Of a stretch of DNA of 64,000 bases, positions 21,804 through 34,439 are shown in pieces. The stretch is from Ulota crispa (taxonomy: Eukaryota > Streptophyta > Bryopsida > Orthotrichales > Orthotrichaceae): contig OY987248.1 in NCBI GenBank assembly GCA_963920765.1, positions 2,051,001 through 2,115,000 of the forward strand, in the 5' to 3' direction. Under the pieces are notes generated by a model. The model was given only the letters and a program-made list of their open reading frames with translations. It was not told the DNA's origin and searched no databases. Each line of letters opens with the position of its first letter. The stretch's first letter is position 1. A program made the position numbers and the translations under genes.

Positions 21804-24742
21804 ATGGCAATCGGAGCGGCCGCGTTGCTAGACATGAAGCAGGGCCTCGACGAAATCACTTCCAAGTTGCGTTCCCTTATCGAGGAGATTCGAGCCGGAA
21901 ATGTGCCCACCAACAACGGAATCAGTTACCTGGAGGTGAAGCACCTGCTTCTCTTTAGTTATTGCGAAACGCTTGTCTTTTACATTCTGAGTAAAAGTGA
22001 AGGACGCAATCTCAAGGATCATCCCCTTTGGCAACGCCTCGCTGAGATCAAATTTGTTTTGGAAAAGGTACGGATTTTGGATACTCTCGACGTATTTGAA
22101 TTCTTAAATTCAGATTGCTTACGGAGGGTCTAAGTTTCAATTTTGGAGTCGAGTTTCTGGATTAAGAGAATTTCTCAACTTTGATTATGTTGCTGTGACA
22201 TTGGCAAAACATATTTCAAAGGTTTAGGGTTTAGGTGTTATAGAAGCTTCTACGGTTATTTGCTCTGGGATTCGAGGCATGTATTTCTGAGGGATTAGGG
22301 TTTAAGGGTTTAGGATGGTTTATTTGCTCTGAAAGTGGGAGCATGTATGTACAGTATTTGGAATTAGGGTTTAGGTGTTATAGAAGCTTCTACGGATATT
22401 TGCTCTGGGATTTGAGGCATGTATTTCTGAGGGATTAGGGTTTAAGGTTTAGGATGGTTGTTTGCTCTAAAAGTGGGAGCATGTATGTATTTGGAAGGCG
22501 TTGATGGTTCTTGCTTGGTTTGCTCGACAGATTCGTCCCTTGGATAAGAAGCTGGAGTATCAAATCGAAAAATTGCTGAGGGCTGGGCAGGCTCCGGCAG
22601 TAGATGCAAGCGGAGAAGAAGCAGGGACAGAGGATGCGCTGTCTTTTAGGCCGAACCCTGATATGCTTGTGTCCAAGTTGGACCAAATGGCGGAGGTAGG
22701 GTCCCTTCATGGATGAATTAGTGCTTCGAAGTTCACGGTTGCGGATTTTTGCTTCTCAAGATATTCTACTCTTTTTTTCATGTGGGAATTGGAATTAATT
22801 CCAATTTATTTACTTTTATGTATATGGGGAGGGAAAAGACGGTTATATGCTGCTACAAAATTTATTTTGTATACAGCTGGTGGCTCCATTTTTATTTTAG
22901 TGGGGGCATTAAGTATGGGATTCTATGGCTCTAATCAATCAACATTAGATTTACAAAGCTTATCTAATAAATCGTATCCTATAGAATTATAAATGATCTT
23001 ATATTTAGGTTTTTTTTATCGCCTATGCTGTTAAATTACCAATATTTCATGCACATACCTGGTTACCAGATACTCATGGAGAGGCGCATTATAGCACCTG
23101 TAGGCTTTTAGATGGTTTAAGGTTTGTTTGTGAGAAACTTGAAGTTTTGCTGAGTGAAATTTTGGGATTAGTGTTGGTGAAGCTCAAAGGTATCAATCTG
23201 CTGTTGTTTTGGAGCAGGATGGCGGAGGAGTTTACAAACCTCCAATGATAGCACCCACAGCCATGGTTGAGGAAGGCACTGGTCGTGACCGACGCTCCAA
23301 AGCTCGAGCGGAGAAAGACATGCATCGTCGTGCAGGTCGCAGTTCTTTCCTGAAGGAATTGGCTGACGAAGTGGAAGGCCGGCCTCGAGAGGTGAGATGT
23401 CTCTCCATGGGAGATTCCGTGCGCATGAATGGGTACAGGTGGTGCTTGGTTAACGTCAACCTTTGTAACACCAACAATTGGATAAGATCACACTCCCACT
23501 CCCCTTTTGCCCCAAAGCATGTATTATGAGCTTGGTCAAAGTCGAGTGCTTGCGTATGGTCAATGACTGCTTTTCATCAATCCCCCATTTGACTCATCAA
23601 TTAGAAAGGTGTTTGGTTAGTGTACTAAAAACATGGGTGGGAAAGCACCTCCGAAGTTGCAACCACCAGAACTAGGGAAAATAATGCAAAGGGAGTGTTT
23701 GTTTATGATCAATGCTTGGATAAGGTCAACGCTTTTATGTAGCCCGAAGTGTTGACCTTAACCAAGCACCCACTGTACTTGTGCCCTACGATTGTGTTCG
23801 ATGCGCACAAACTGCAAGCTTACATTTCTTTTATGTTTTCGCAGATTTTTGAGACAGTGGGTACGGAGAGCAAGGAAATGCTCAGAGATGTAGCACGTTT
23901 ACAGAAGCGTGCAGAACAGGAAGAGGAGTTGTTTGCCCGCGTGCCTCTAAACAGGGATGAGCGCAAGAAGGTGAAGAATCTGAAGAAAGGACGAAGTGGG
24001 TGAGTGTCGTTCTTCTCTTGATGTATCTGCTTAGTGGATGAGCTCCCCGATTTTTTTAGGGAAAATTTCATAGATACCCTGTTTTTCCTGAAATTTCACG
24101 AATACTCTTGGATCAAAATTTTTAGGTGTTTATTTTGTTGTGCATTCTACTTCCCTTCTTCCTTTGTGCGCACGCATAACAAACAAGAAGTAGTGTGCGC
24201 TTAAAGGGAGAAGGAAGTGACATGCACAACAAAACAAACGCCTGAAAATTATGGTCCAAGGGTATTTGTAAAATTTCTGAAAAAGCAGGGGTATCTATGA
24301 AAATATAGCAAACTTCAGGGGTATCTTTGAAAATATAGCTAACCTCAGGGGTATCTATGAAAATATAGCAAACTTCAGGGGTATCCATGAAAATTTCCCT
24401 TTTTTCGATTACTTATGTCCATGTAGGTAATTGTAAGTATTTTGAGTGGAGGCGTTTTGAAGTAGGAGTTTGAGCAAGTGTTTTACAGCGTTGTTGGGTG
24501 TAATTACGGCATATGGTCTGTCGCTTCTGGTCCGAGGCCAGAACGTGGGCCTAAAATTGCGTTGTTTTGTGAATAGGCTTACAAACATGCTGGATGATTT
24601 CGAAGATGACCTGGTGGGGCTGACAAACGTGGACGAAGAACCGGAGCAAATGTCAATTCGGCCCTCGAGTGGCAAGTCTTCGAAGCAGCGTATGCATTCC
24701 CGAACGGCCGGTTTACCGAAAGGCAAGAAGGCTCGTAGGTAG
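21804..24742 (+). CDS. Sas10/Utp3/C1D family protein (neuroguidin/Lcp5-like)
   Basis: Five exons give 307 residues: 21804-22067, 22531-22695, 23218-23391, 23845-23999, 24577-24742. The start sits in GCCATGGCA. The Sas10/Utp3/C1D domain covers about residues 10-105: [33 protein letters not shown] and the helix [19 protein letters not shown]. The middle has the neuroguidin-type [14 protein letters not shown] and [12 protein letters not shown], then [20 protein letters not shown], a coiled acidic/basic helix ([20 protein letters not shown]), and the basic end [10 protein letters not shown]. Relatives act in the nucleolar small-subunit processome with U3 snoRNA; a role in 18S rRNA maturation follows by homology only. 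Intron 2 holds a plastid DNA insert and intron 4 an M1 foldback. Intron 1 has a tandem duplication. Confidence 0.9.
22226..22496 (+). repeat. Tandem duplication in intron 1 of the neuroguidin-like gene
   Basis: A unit of about 140 bp is present twice in a row with few differences; TTAGGTGTTATAGAAGCTTC begins each copy. Several TTAGGGTTT telo-box-like motifs lie in both. There is no coding content. Confidence 0.85.
22768..23109 (+). pseudogene. ndhD: Plastid ndhD fragment inserted in the nucleus (NUPT)
   Basis: The translation [13 protein letters not shown]...[20 protein letters not shown] continues through GFYGSN and, after a break, [16 protein letters not shown]. This is plastid NADH dehydrogenase-like subunit 4 (NdhD), a membrane proton-pumping subunit. 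The frame is broken by a TAA in place of a sense codon after SYPIEL and by one extra T in a T8 run near 23010. Both ends of the gene are missing (about 110 codons remain). It lies inside intron 2 of the neuroguidin-like gene in the sense orientation. Mitochondrial nad4 fits worse. Confidence 0.92.
24059..24399. mobile_element. Foldback MITE family M1, copy c
   Basis: The termini and palindromic arms are as in copies a, b and d. This copy is longer because a 30-bp unit, GTATCTATGAAAATATAGCA plus ten bases, is repeated three times in the right arm (24291-24380). No clear 9-bp duplication remains; the flanks are T-rich. It is in intron 4 of the neuroguidin-like gene. Confidence 0.85.
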
Positions 24743-27700
24743 TTTGGAAGGTAAGTTACTTGCTGTCTAATATCGTTTGTAGGCATTGTTGAAGTTTTCA
24801 GTATTTTACGTGCTTCTTATGCTAGTCAAATGAAACGTGATCTATTGTATTGGTTGTAATTGGAGGAATGTATTGTGAGCAGGGATCCGTGAGCCGTAAG
24901 TTATGAACCTGGATTTTTTTTGTCACAATACTAAATTTCACCTATATGCATGTACATGGGGCCCTATATTTGTGCATTTTAAAGCTTGAAAAAACTTGCT
25001 GTTTTTGTAGTTTTTCCATTGATTTTGAGCTTAGAATCAGTTCTTGCTAACAGAAATCTTGACTCACCATTTTACGCGCACACAATAGCGTCCTCTGTTG
25101 TAATTGTGTTGTTGATTGGATTCTGAGATGCTGGTCAGTAGAGTGTATCCCCTTCTGTTGTTTGAAGGGCGTGTAGATTTGTGTGGAGGGACACTGGTGT
25201 TGACCAACTGAGTTTGATCTTGTGCAGGCAATCGAAGAATCCATAACAGGTTGAAACGAGCAACTCCGCAGCCATTGTTGTTGCATGTGCCGTTGCCATC
25301 GCTCACAGCTTTGACAAGCAGAAGCTTGAAAACGTTCACGGTTTGTTTCTTGCGAAGGCAAGTGGACGGCAGTAGCAAGGACGGAGTTCATTTTTGGTGC
25401 CTTAATCCCCAGGCTTTCTGGGTATTTTTTTGTTGCTGATTTGTATTTATATACTTACGTCACAGTATTGAGTTCATCTCTCTGGTAGGATTTATGAAAA
25501 TATGATATCACACGACTTGCATATCTTGTGCACTTTGTTCTCCAGGAATGATGTAAGTTGTCGGGGGTTGCCACGTCTGTTCTTTTGAACACATTTTCTG
25601 GATCTGACAAGCCCCTAGTCCATTGATGCTACAGGAAAATCAAATCACAATTTGCACTGTTTGCAACATGTTTGGTATACCCATTTGAGGTTTTGGTACA
25701 GAAAGTATTTAATATTTGTAGGGTAAGGGCCTCACGCAAGGGCATTCTTGAGATTGCCTGTGAAAATAATGCCAAAGTGTCTTTTTTGCTAGCAAACATT
25801 GCTTGAAGAAAATATTGTCCATGTGTCCTTTTTGTTGGTATACTGCATGACACTTATAATCAACAATTATTGGCCAAACAAGAAAATACTAAAGCATAAC
25901 ACATATATTCACTAGCTTAAAAGTAATTCCATCACCAAGTATGACAAACCTTACGCTTCATCTTGGTGGACTCAGTTTTTTGATAACTTTTTTTTGACAA
26001 AGCCTTAGGCTAACCACTTGAATTGGGAGTTGTTGGTTATAGATTTACTTCAATGACAAGTAGCTGTTGGTTTGTACAATTTTAATATTGTTGACAATTT
26101 GGAGCAAATAATTTCCTTATTAGTGCTTAGTCTTACTAAGATTTCATTAAATGAAGTAAATTTCATAAACATATGACCTTGTCTATAATTGATTCCAATA
26201 TAAACTTTGTTTTACTATTGCTTATCTATCTATATAATAGAATATGATTTACCCATTTGGCGATCCTTTTATTGCAATATTTTATTGTATGGGTAAATAA
26301 ACCTGCATGGGTAAAAACTTGGTTGGAAAAGAAACTTGCATAGGTAGAAATTTATGTAGGTAAAAACTTGTATGAGAAAAAAATGTATGGACAAAAATTG
26401 TATGTGTAAAAAATGAGTGGATAAATAATAATAAATATAATGAAATTGTGTGGGTAAAAAATAGAAATACATTAAAAAGTTGAGTGAATAATTACTATGT
26501 GGGTAAAAAAATTGTGGTGGTAGAAAATAAATAACATTTTTTGCGTGAATTTTTTTAACGTTTCTTTTATTGCGTGGGTAAAAACTCTGTGGGTATTGAA
26601 CAAAAAATGATTTGCTATAAGGGAACATTTTGTAAACAAAGACAAATGTTTAGTGCATGGGTAAAATTTGAAATTGGAATGTGCTAACAAAAAGTAATAA
26701 CTATTTCCTTGCGAAGGAAATGTTTTCTGTAATTGGGCTTGATATTTTTTTGCATCCGTCGGACTGATTGGTGCTTATACTAGTTAGTATATAAAAAATC
26801 ACATTGTCCTTAGTTTTAATTAGTATTACTTGTAGCTTTATAGCTTACATTAAATTGATTTATTCTCATAATTTCAAGTCGTTGCTATTAGCCCAAAAGG
26901 CCCAAGGCCTTTTTTACAGCCTAAACCTCTCAAAATTGCCATTTTTATTGTTGGGAGAAAAAAGTTTAGGGACTTTCTTTTCTTTTTGCATATCAATCTA
27001 TAGGATCTTGTACTAGACTAGTTTAGGAACATGCTTGAGATATTTTTGATTGTGTAGATTGCAAGATATCTGCATTTAAAACGAATAAAACAAGATTTTT
27101 GAGACCTTGCTAAATTAGATTTAATAGCTTTGAATCTTCATAACTTAAATTTTTTGCTTTGTGGATTTTGATTTCTAGTTTTTAATATTGGAAAACTGAG
27201 TTGAAAATTGAGGGAATTTTGTTTTTTAATAAACTTAATTTTCAGTTATAGAAAAACTATAAAATAGAAGTAGATTCAAAATTGAAGGGAAACCAAAATT
27301 GTTAATAGCTCTAAGGTGGATTTGAAACTAGAGTTGCTAGCGCATGTGAGAATGTGAGCATGAGCTTGTGAGCTTGAGAGCCAATGAGCGGGAATTTTTT
27401 TAAGTAAATTTTGGGGTGAAGTACTTATGACCGTGGAACTTTAGTACAAATTTGAAATAATAATTAGGACAAATTGCAAGAGAACTTGTGGTATATATGA
27501 AACAAATCGAAAACCTCAATCCAATTTTCCAAATTTTTTATAGACTTATATGTATCACATATTAAATAAATAAACTAACCAATGCAAGGAGGAAATTTAT
27601 AGCCATAAAACACACAAATGTATAAATATTAAAAAAACCATACACGAACCACTTTGTGAAATATGAAAGTCTCACATGTCTAAGTCATAGTGGACTCATT

Positions 27701-28245
27701 GGATGAGTCATCAATACTAGGCATGTCTAAAAATTGCCCTTTGTCAGAAAGCATTATACTTATAAATAGAAGGATGTTCAAAGTATAAGTATCACAACAA
27801 AACCTAGGGTTTTAAAGAATCAAAAAAGCCCTTGTGGGGGAAAAAACCAGCACCTCCGGAGACAATGAGTTTCATGGAAATAGAAAAGTGTAGAATACAT
27901 TTACAAAAAACTCCTTTGATTTTTTATGGTTGAAAAATTGGAAGGGACTAGGCACACCCCAAGAGCTTAGTTGTCCAAGAATGAGCTTCTAGACGTGTGC
28001 CCAACCATGTCCACAGTGCACAAACACACGCCTTATACATTTTATTTTATTTTTTGGTTGAAAAATAAGGAGTGACTAGGCACACCCCCATGAGCTTAGG
28101 CCCGGTTAAAAATAGCGACCAGAGAAAAATTTCTGAAACGTGATTGGTTCAAATTTGGCTCTCAGGCGTTGTAGGGTTCATACTAAGGCTTTGTTTGGTA
28201 CTTTTACATCCATCTTCACCAACCAATACAGCCACGGCAGAGCAC
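24743..28245. other. Gene-poor stretch with a degenerate minisatellite
   Basis: The first 0.9 kb is GC-richer and probably holds the 3' end of the neuroguidin-like transcript. From 26280 to 26660 a degenerate motif of about 20 bp, TGTGTGGGTAAAAA(C/A)TT, recurs about a dozen times. A direct repeat of about 120 bp containing GACTAGGCACACCCC is present near 27925-27977 and 28060-28101. No gene is supported. Confidence 0.55.
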
Positions 28246-30689
28246 GTCCACAACACATTTAGAGCATTTTGCTCATTTGTTATGCAGCTTCTTTAAAACA
28301 CCTGCTTTTTTTTGATGATGGTGCTTTGTTTATGTGCATTATTAAAATTTTGTACCAACTCAAGTGGACTTTTGGCCATATTCTAGAATTATTGTTAGTC
28401 AAAACTCTCTCATTTGTATTTCTATTTTATATAATTTTTTTATATAAAAAAACTCAATTAAAATAAAATAAAATCATGAGCCTTAACAAACAAAATTGTG
28501 GTTGAAGTTAAGTATATGTTGTTGTGATGAACTTGTGATTTATTTTTACTAATAATAAAATTCTAAATGCTATTATGAAAAATGGCAAGTATAGTTGATT
28601 AATTTGAAATTGCTTAAATGTTAAATTTTCAAATACAAATTTGTTTATTTTTAAATTTATTTTTATTTTTTGTAAAATGAACATAACATTCAGTAGCACT
28701 AGTAAAGGCTGCCCTTCCTCCAAGAGAATGGTGTGGAATATTCCACACCCTTCTTTAGCTATGGGACACTTGGTTGAATTTTTTAGAGTTTATGAAAGGG
28801 AGGCTTAGTTCATCGCACACACGTCGAGGGGGCAAGACGTGTCAGAAAATTATTTGAAAAAAAATAAAAACAAATAAAAAATAAAAAAACTCCTTTTTTG
28901 TGTGAAGATGAAGTTCATGGATGATACCTGAAGAGAGGGAAAGACAGCCTCTCTTTAGGCTACTGAATGTTATGAATGTGGAGATTGGGATTTAAAACTT
29001 CCAACACCACTCTTGCTTATTGCAATTTATGTTGGTTCTCTCCGCATGCTTGTAGACAAAACCAAGTAATCAATAATAGAACATTTTAAAGTGTCAATAT
29101 TGTTGGACTAAGAGAGCAGCAACAAAATTATTGCAAATCAAGATTCAATTGGCCGTTGCAATTCTAATACATGGCAACTTGTGGCAAGTTGAGATTGAAG
29201 ATAACAATAGCTGCAATGTTGAGTATTTACTACCGGAGACTTATTGCTGAGATTTAAACAACAAGTTAAACTATAATTGAAGCACTCCAGGGTGCAAAAA
29301 GCAGCTAAGAAATACTTGCTCAAAAGTGCAAACCAACCTAAAAAGAGAAGAAAATTCAAAATAACAAATTTTTATAGTTAAATTTATAAGTATGAAAAAA
29401 AAATTAGATGAATTTTTCAAACACAAAAATCTTAAGATCATTTCTATCCATTTCATGATAAGCTGGTCAATGTAATTTTTTAATGTGCATTCAACTTGCA
29501 ATACCAAAGAGCTCTTGTGTTTAAAATTCAAGCAATTTTTTTAAAATGTATTAAAAAACTGGGGGTTAACAATAAAAATAATGTGTTAAATGTTTTTACT
29601 TATTAAATTCAATTAGAAGTAAATAAAGTAGGAATAGAGGGATTTAAATCATAAATTTAATATTTTCAATGATATATGTTTTTTTATTTCAAAATTTTGA
29701 TGGCTAAATTGGAAGCAATGATTCATATGCGGGTAATGGACCTACTTTCTAATGCAATGAAAGTACCTTTATTCACTTTTTTCTTTTAGATCTATATAAA
29801 GTGTTCATTAATATTCATTTTTTTCAAATAATTAGTAGTATATTTTTTATTTTATAAATTTAAAATCTCAATAAAACAAAAATAATATAAAAAATAAAAT
29901 AAAAATAAAAATAAACAAACCTATATATAAAATAAAATAGGTTATTTATTTTTAAAACAATGTGTTCACTGCTTGAAAAGCGCATTTGAATAAATGGTAA
30001 CCATTTAATTTAGGCTTTTTAAAATAAGGGTGTCTTAGAAATCAATTATGCTTGTTTTATTCCAATGACTAATATAATAAGTTATCAACCTTTATAATTA
30101 GCATGTATGAATTATTTGGTTTAAGTATCATATCTCTAAAGTATTTTTAGAGCATATTAAAATTAACTAATTTCTTTTTTTAGATAAACTTTGGAGAAGT
30201 TAATTGAAATTAAAATTTACAATTTAAAATTTCAATTTAAAATTTTCAAATTTGAATAAAGATTTTTTTACAATTATTATTTTTAATTTAAAATATATAT
30301 ATAATCAAATTCCAAAAATTTATCTCTATTTGGAAAATTATTCACAAAACCTCCAAATTCTATCATTCCATGACACAAATGTTCATCAGATAAAATCTTT
30401 AAAAAATAAAGTAGCACCGCTTATATCATAAGTTAGATTGACAAGTTTTTTAAAACCGCAAAATAGATGGCCTAAACATGTTTATAAAAGTCAAAATGAT
30501 AATTCTCACATACATCATCATTTAAATAACTAAATAATGAGAAGTATTCTTTTGTGAATTCATAAAACACACATCCAATGAACTTTCAAACATGAAAAGA
30601 ACTGAACAACTCATGAAATTTTATTCAGTTATTGGTAATTCCATTATATTCACTTCAGACATTTTTTAATTTAATCAATAGACTTTTTG

Positions 30690-31040
30690 AGCGCCTCAAT
30701 TTTGTCGCATTCATGTTTCAATACAATCTCAAACTTGAGGTCCAACACGGAAAATTTTATGTTCATGGCGGCAAACTTCAAGTTCAACGCGGTAACCCAG
30801 ATATGCACAATCTTTATCGCTTTTCGAGAAACGTGGAACTTCATGTTCGAATTGGGTGGTGTCATGTCGATCTCACATTCTTGCTTTCTTCTGCAGAAGC
30901 TTCATGACTTTCGATCGTACTTGTTCATCGTCATGCGAACAATTGCTGGAGCGGCCTTGATTTCCAGAAGCTTTATGACTTTCGATCGTATTTGGTCATC
31001 GCCATGGGAACAATCGATGGATTGGCTAATTATTTGCAAT
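30690..31040 (-). pseudogene. Coding-like relic of unknown origin
   Basis: This island stands out from its surroundings by higher GC and balanced codons. The minus strand holds a 64-residue open frame starting MTPPNSNMKFHVSRK. Upstream of it a direct repeat of about 60 bp contains ACGATCGAAAGTCAT twice. I do not recognise the protein. Frame breaks suggest a decayed gene fragment. Confidence 0.3.
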
Positions 31041-31138
31041 GTAATAAGCAACACTTAAGGTAGCAGCATCCATAAGCGTTGTGTCCTCATGCCTGTCAAT
31101 TGACAGTGGCATGGCTAATCAATGAAAAGACAAATGGT

Positions 31139-31275
31139 TGTGGGTGACTAAGTGATGATTATGGGTGATGAAGTGATGGTTGTGGGTGACTAAGTGATGA
31201 TTATGGGTGATGAAGTGATGGTTGTGGGTGACTAAGTGATGATTATGGGTGATGAAGTGATGGTTGTGGGTGACT
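31139..31275 (+). repeat. Minisatellite, 42-bp unit (2 x 21)
   Basis: About 3.3 copies of a 42-bp unit built from two related 21-mers, GTGGGTGACTAAGTGATGAT and ATGGGTGATGAAGTGATGGT (20 bases shown of each). Copies are nearly identical, which suggests recent expansion. Confidence 0.95.
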
Positions 31276-32545
31276 AGCATGAGGTTTTGAGTACCCATCT
31301 CACTATATAAGATTCAACAAGCTTTGTGATTAGCATCTCTTACACATGGTTCCTACAATTTCAGTGATTTTAGACTTTGAAAAATCTTTGTGAACAAATG
31401 CTAGCAATTGGAACCTTGAAATTGATGCCAATATTTCTGGTTTCCATTTCCTAACATACAACATTTTTTTCAAAGGTAGTCAATTGTTTTACCTACTCCA
31501 AAACCCTTATTTCCACACTTATGGGTTCACCTACCTTACTTAACTTCAACCACAATCTTGTTTGTTAACACTCATGATTTTCTTTTATTTTAATTGAATT
31601 TTTTTATATAAGAAAATTATATAAAATAGAAATACAAATTAGAGAGTTTTGACTAACAATAATTCTAGAATATGGCCAAAAGTCTACTTGAGTTGGTACA
31701 AAATTTTAATAACGCACATAAACAAAGCACCATCTTCAAAAAAAACAGATGTTTTAAAAGAAGCTGCATTGCAAATGAGCAAAATGCTCTAAATGTGTTG
31801 TGGACACAAAAAGACAAATTTTTTAACACAAAAAGAATTCTTATCATATTCAAAGGTACAAATGTAGTTATTATGTATGAGTCAAGTAGCAAGTTGTAAT
31901 TATCATGCAGAAATGTTTATTCTACAAATTTTAGACATAGTCACCTGTACATTGACCTTTTTATAAATAAGTATTGAAGCTATTTCAAAAGAGCGTGTTT
32001 ATAGAAAGATGTGGGTATAAATGTTTCCTATCCATTTTTTTATACAAATCTTAAAAATTTATTACCAAACTTTTTCAATCATTTATCATGTAAAACTTTG
32101 ACTACTGTATTAAATATTTTACCAAAATGGGGTTTTGGGTTTTTGGAATTGTAATTTGGTATGTTTGATCAAGATTGCATAAGAATTGTACATTGTTTTT
32201 GGAAATCACTTACACGTTTCCTATGGTTTATATTACAAAAGTTCTTTGAATGCCATAAAAAGTAGAAATCAAACTTCATTCCATGCATTGTACATTATAA
32301 TTGATGTGGTGGTCTTGGTTGCCTATAAGAAAAGCTAGCACAAACCACTTTGATTTGAAAATAAGTACACGTGCAATACTTTGGCCTCCATAGGTGCAAT
32401 GCCAACTTTCCATATTGTTGTGAGGTCTACTTTGGTTATTTTCTAAATGTCAAGCCTATTTTGGATATATGACCAATTGTCAAGCTTATTTTTTGTGTTT
32501 TCTTTTAAAATAATATAATTTGCAGTATACATTTTCAAATGTAAT

Positions 32546-33002
32546 TTAACTCCTAAATGCCCAAGGCACCACGCTATGATATTGACAATATTTTGAACTT
32601 CTATAAAACCTAACCAAGTGTTGCTTTGGGGGGGTGTATATTTAACTATTCCTTTTGAAGTCTAGTTTTAGCATCAAAAAACCGATTTTGTATATGATTG
32701 ATTATGATTTTTCTATTCAAGATTTTGTGCAAGGGTGTCCATTGCAATCTTGACTTTTTTTTGGTGTTGAGAGCTCTTGGAAATGAGCCTCCAATACACA
32801 AGATCTTGGAGAAAATTTCATGCTAGAAATTCATTTAAAAAAATTGTAAAGGAGATTTTGAAAAACCGTAAATTGATTGGAGCTATGTATGTTATGTCCT
32901 TTAGCCCCGTATTTTTCATGGGACCATTTTTTTAGATCAGACAAGTGAAAAGAGGAGTGAAAGACTTCAAGTCATTTTCACAGTTTTAACACCCTCTTTT
33001 TT
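32546..33002 (+). mobile_element. Dispersed repeat R1, copy 2, with TTAA terminus
   Basis: It starts TTAACTCCTAAATGCCCAAG, matching the TTAA-element terminus, and then aligns with the R1 copies at 5306 and 51911. The right end was not resolved; homology to the other copies fades after TTTTAACACCCTC. Non-coding. Confidence 0.65.
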
Positions 33003-33262
33003 GTGTTTTTACTCCAAATCTTGCTCATAATATCAGTTGAAAAAGCAAAACTATGCTTAGTTTAAATCTATTTATTTATTGTTACTATGAGCAAGGTCCA
33101 TAGCCAAAAAAAATTAAAGTTGCAAATTCCATGTCAAGATGTGTATTCAAATTAATGATGTTTTGCTCATGGTCCCCAACTACTTTATTATTGTAAATAT
33201 TGGCCATATATAGTAGGTGTGATAGAATAGTAAAAAAAAAGTGGTACATATACCAATTTGCT

Positions 33263-33502
33263 TTAACCCTTAAAGGACGAGGCTACTATTATACATATTA
33301 TGTACGCTACTGTATAACTGGCATTTGCTACCAACAAAGTTTTAATTTGGGATCTTGATTACCTCACTAGAACATCATTGATCTATATTCTAACTTCTTT
33401 GTTGATCTCAAATGTAATAAAGGTGTGAATGTACTCCAATTACAAGAAAAATACCTTATATTGTGCTGGTCACAAAGGGCTACTCGGTTGTTCAAGGGTT
33501 AA
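33263..33502 (+). mobile_element. TTAA element, subfamily R2 (forward)
   Basis: It is bounded by TTAACCCTTAAAGG on the left and CAAGGGTTAA on the right. The interior (TTTGCTACCA..., ACTTCTTTGTTGATCTCAAA) matches 34436-34662 and 55194-55411 in inverse and 55408-55817 directly. At 240 bp it cannot encode a transposase. Confidence 0.85.
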
Positions 33503-33726
33503 CCCCCTAAATGACCAAGAAGCCCACTTTGGGCTTTATGAGAACTCAAGCAGGTTCTATTGACTTCTTAATTTGGTAATTTTTCATTAAATTTTTAGGA
33601 TGGATGTTACTCATCATAATATACATGTGAAGCTTTATTTCATGTCATTCCAATAAGTAATGCAAAAGTTAGAAGGTTTTTTCAATTTCAATGTCAAACT
33701 AGGGAGCAAAAAATATATATTATAAA

Positions 33727-33769
<43 letters not shown>

Positions 33770-34439
33770 GAATTTTATAAATTGATACCTACTCAAAATA
33801 AATCAAATCACTCAATTCCAAATAATGAGGTAAGAGTTAAAAGGAGTTTTATTTTGCAGGCAATGAAGGTAGGAAGAGGGTAGAAAAAACATATAAAGTT
33901 ATCTTTTACTCTCAATTTTGAAAAAACTCAAATGAAAATGAAAATGAAAGTTACTCATTGTCTATTAGAGCATCCTCACATTGGGATTAACAATTTTCAA
34001 ATTCTTCCAAAACTTATTAGCATATTACTTATATCTTCATTCATCAATACCTTTCACTTTACAAATTTTGTAAAATTGAATCCAATTTTTTTTAGTTAAA
34101 TTTTTTTATATATGCTTCCTATCCATTTTCCAACATATTGCTAATTTTGCATAAGAAATATAACATGTGTGTTTTTCTCTAAAAAGTTTGAAAAACAAAA
34201 CTTCACCTTCTAGAAGATTAGAAAAGCCTACATTTTGAAGTTTAGGCACATTGGTCTTGCAATTGGTGGGAATACTCATTCTAAAATTTTGGGACAATGT
34301 ACTTGTGCAAGTCAACCAAAGGATCCTATAGTTGGATTTGTTAAAAAGTAAGTTTCAATGAAGATTTTGATCTTGGTTTGGGAACTAGTATTTTGAAACA
34401 GTTTTGGGCCTCTAAACACGAAAGAATTTTAGGGGTTAA
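33499..34439. mobile_element. TTAA element of 941 bp, sharing both boundaries
   Basis: It begins TTAACCCCCTAAATGACC and ends TTTTAGGGGTTAA, sharing each TTAA with the neighbouring element. The interior is AT-rich and includes the (TA) run at 33731-33776. No transposase is present. It may be a composite of older elements. Confidence 0.6.
33731..33776. repeat. (TA)n microsatellite
   Basis: About 23 uninterrupted TA units inside the 941-bp TTAA element. A shorter (TA) run is at 49935-49958. Confidence 0.98.

Larger units (their letters stand above)
28246..31805. mobile_element. 3.56-kb structure with 269-bp inverted arms
   Basis: The arm at 28246-28514 begins GTCCACAACACATTTAGAGC and matches 31537-31805 in inverted orientation, with scattered differences. 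This is the layout of a terminal-inverted-repeat element. The interior is AT-rich and shows no transposase. Flanking bases show no clear target duplication. Two inverted solo copies of an unrelated repeat would look the same. Confidence 0.55.

Noticed and set aside
22780..22992. Reading the intron insert as mitochondrial nad4 or a live gene
   Set aside because: The [13 protein letters not shown] and [16 protein letters not shown] residues fit plastid NdhD much better, and the frame has a stop and a shift.
31139..31275. CRISPR-like array
   Set aside because: The 21/42-bp units are contiguous with no unique spacers, and the DNA is plant nuclear.
31672..31899. 75-residue frame, with a partner at 28269-28466
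   Set aside because: Both fall in the 269-bp inverted arms and have no protein features.
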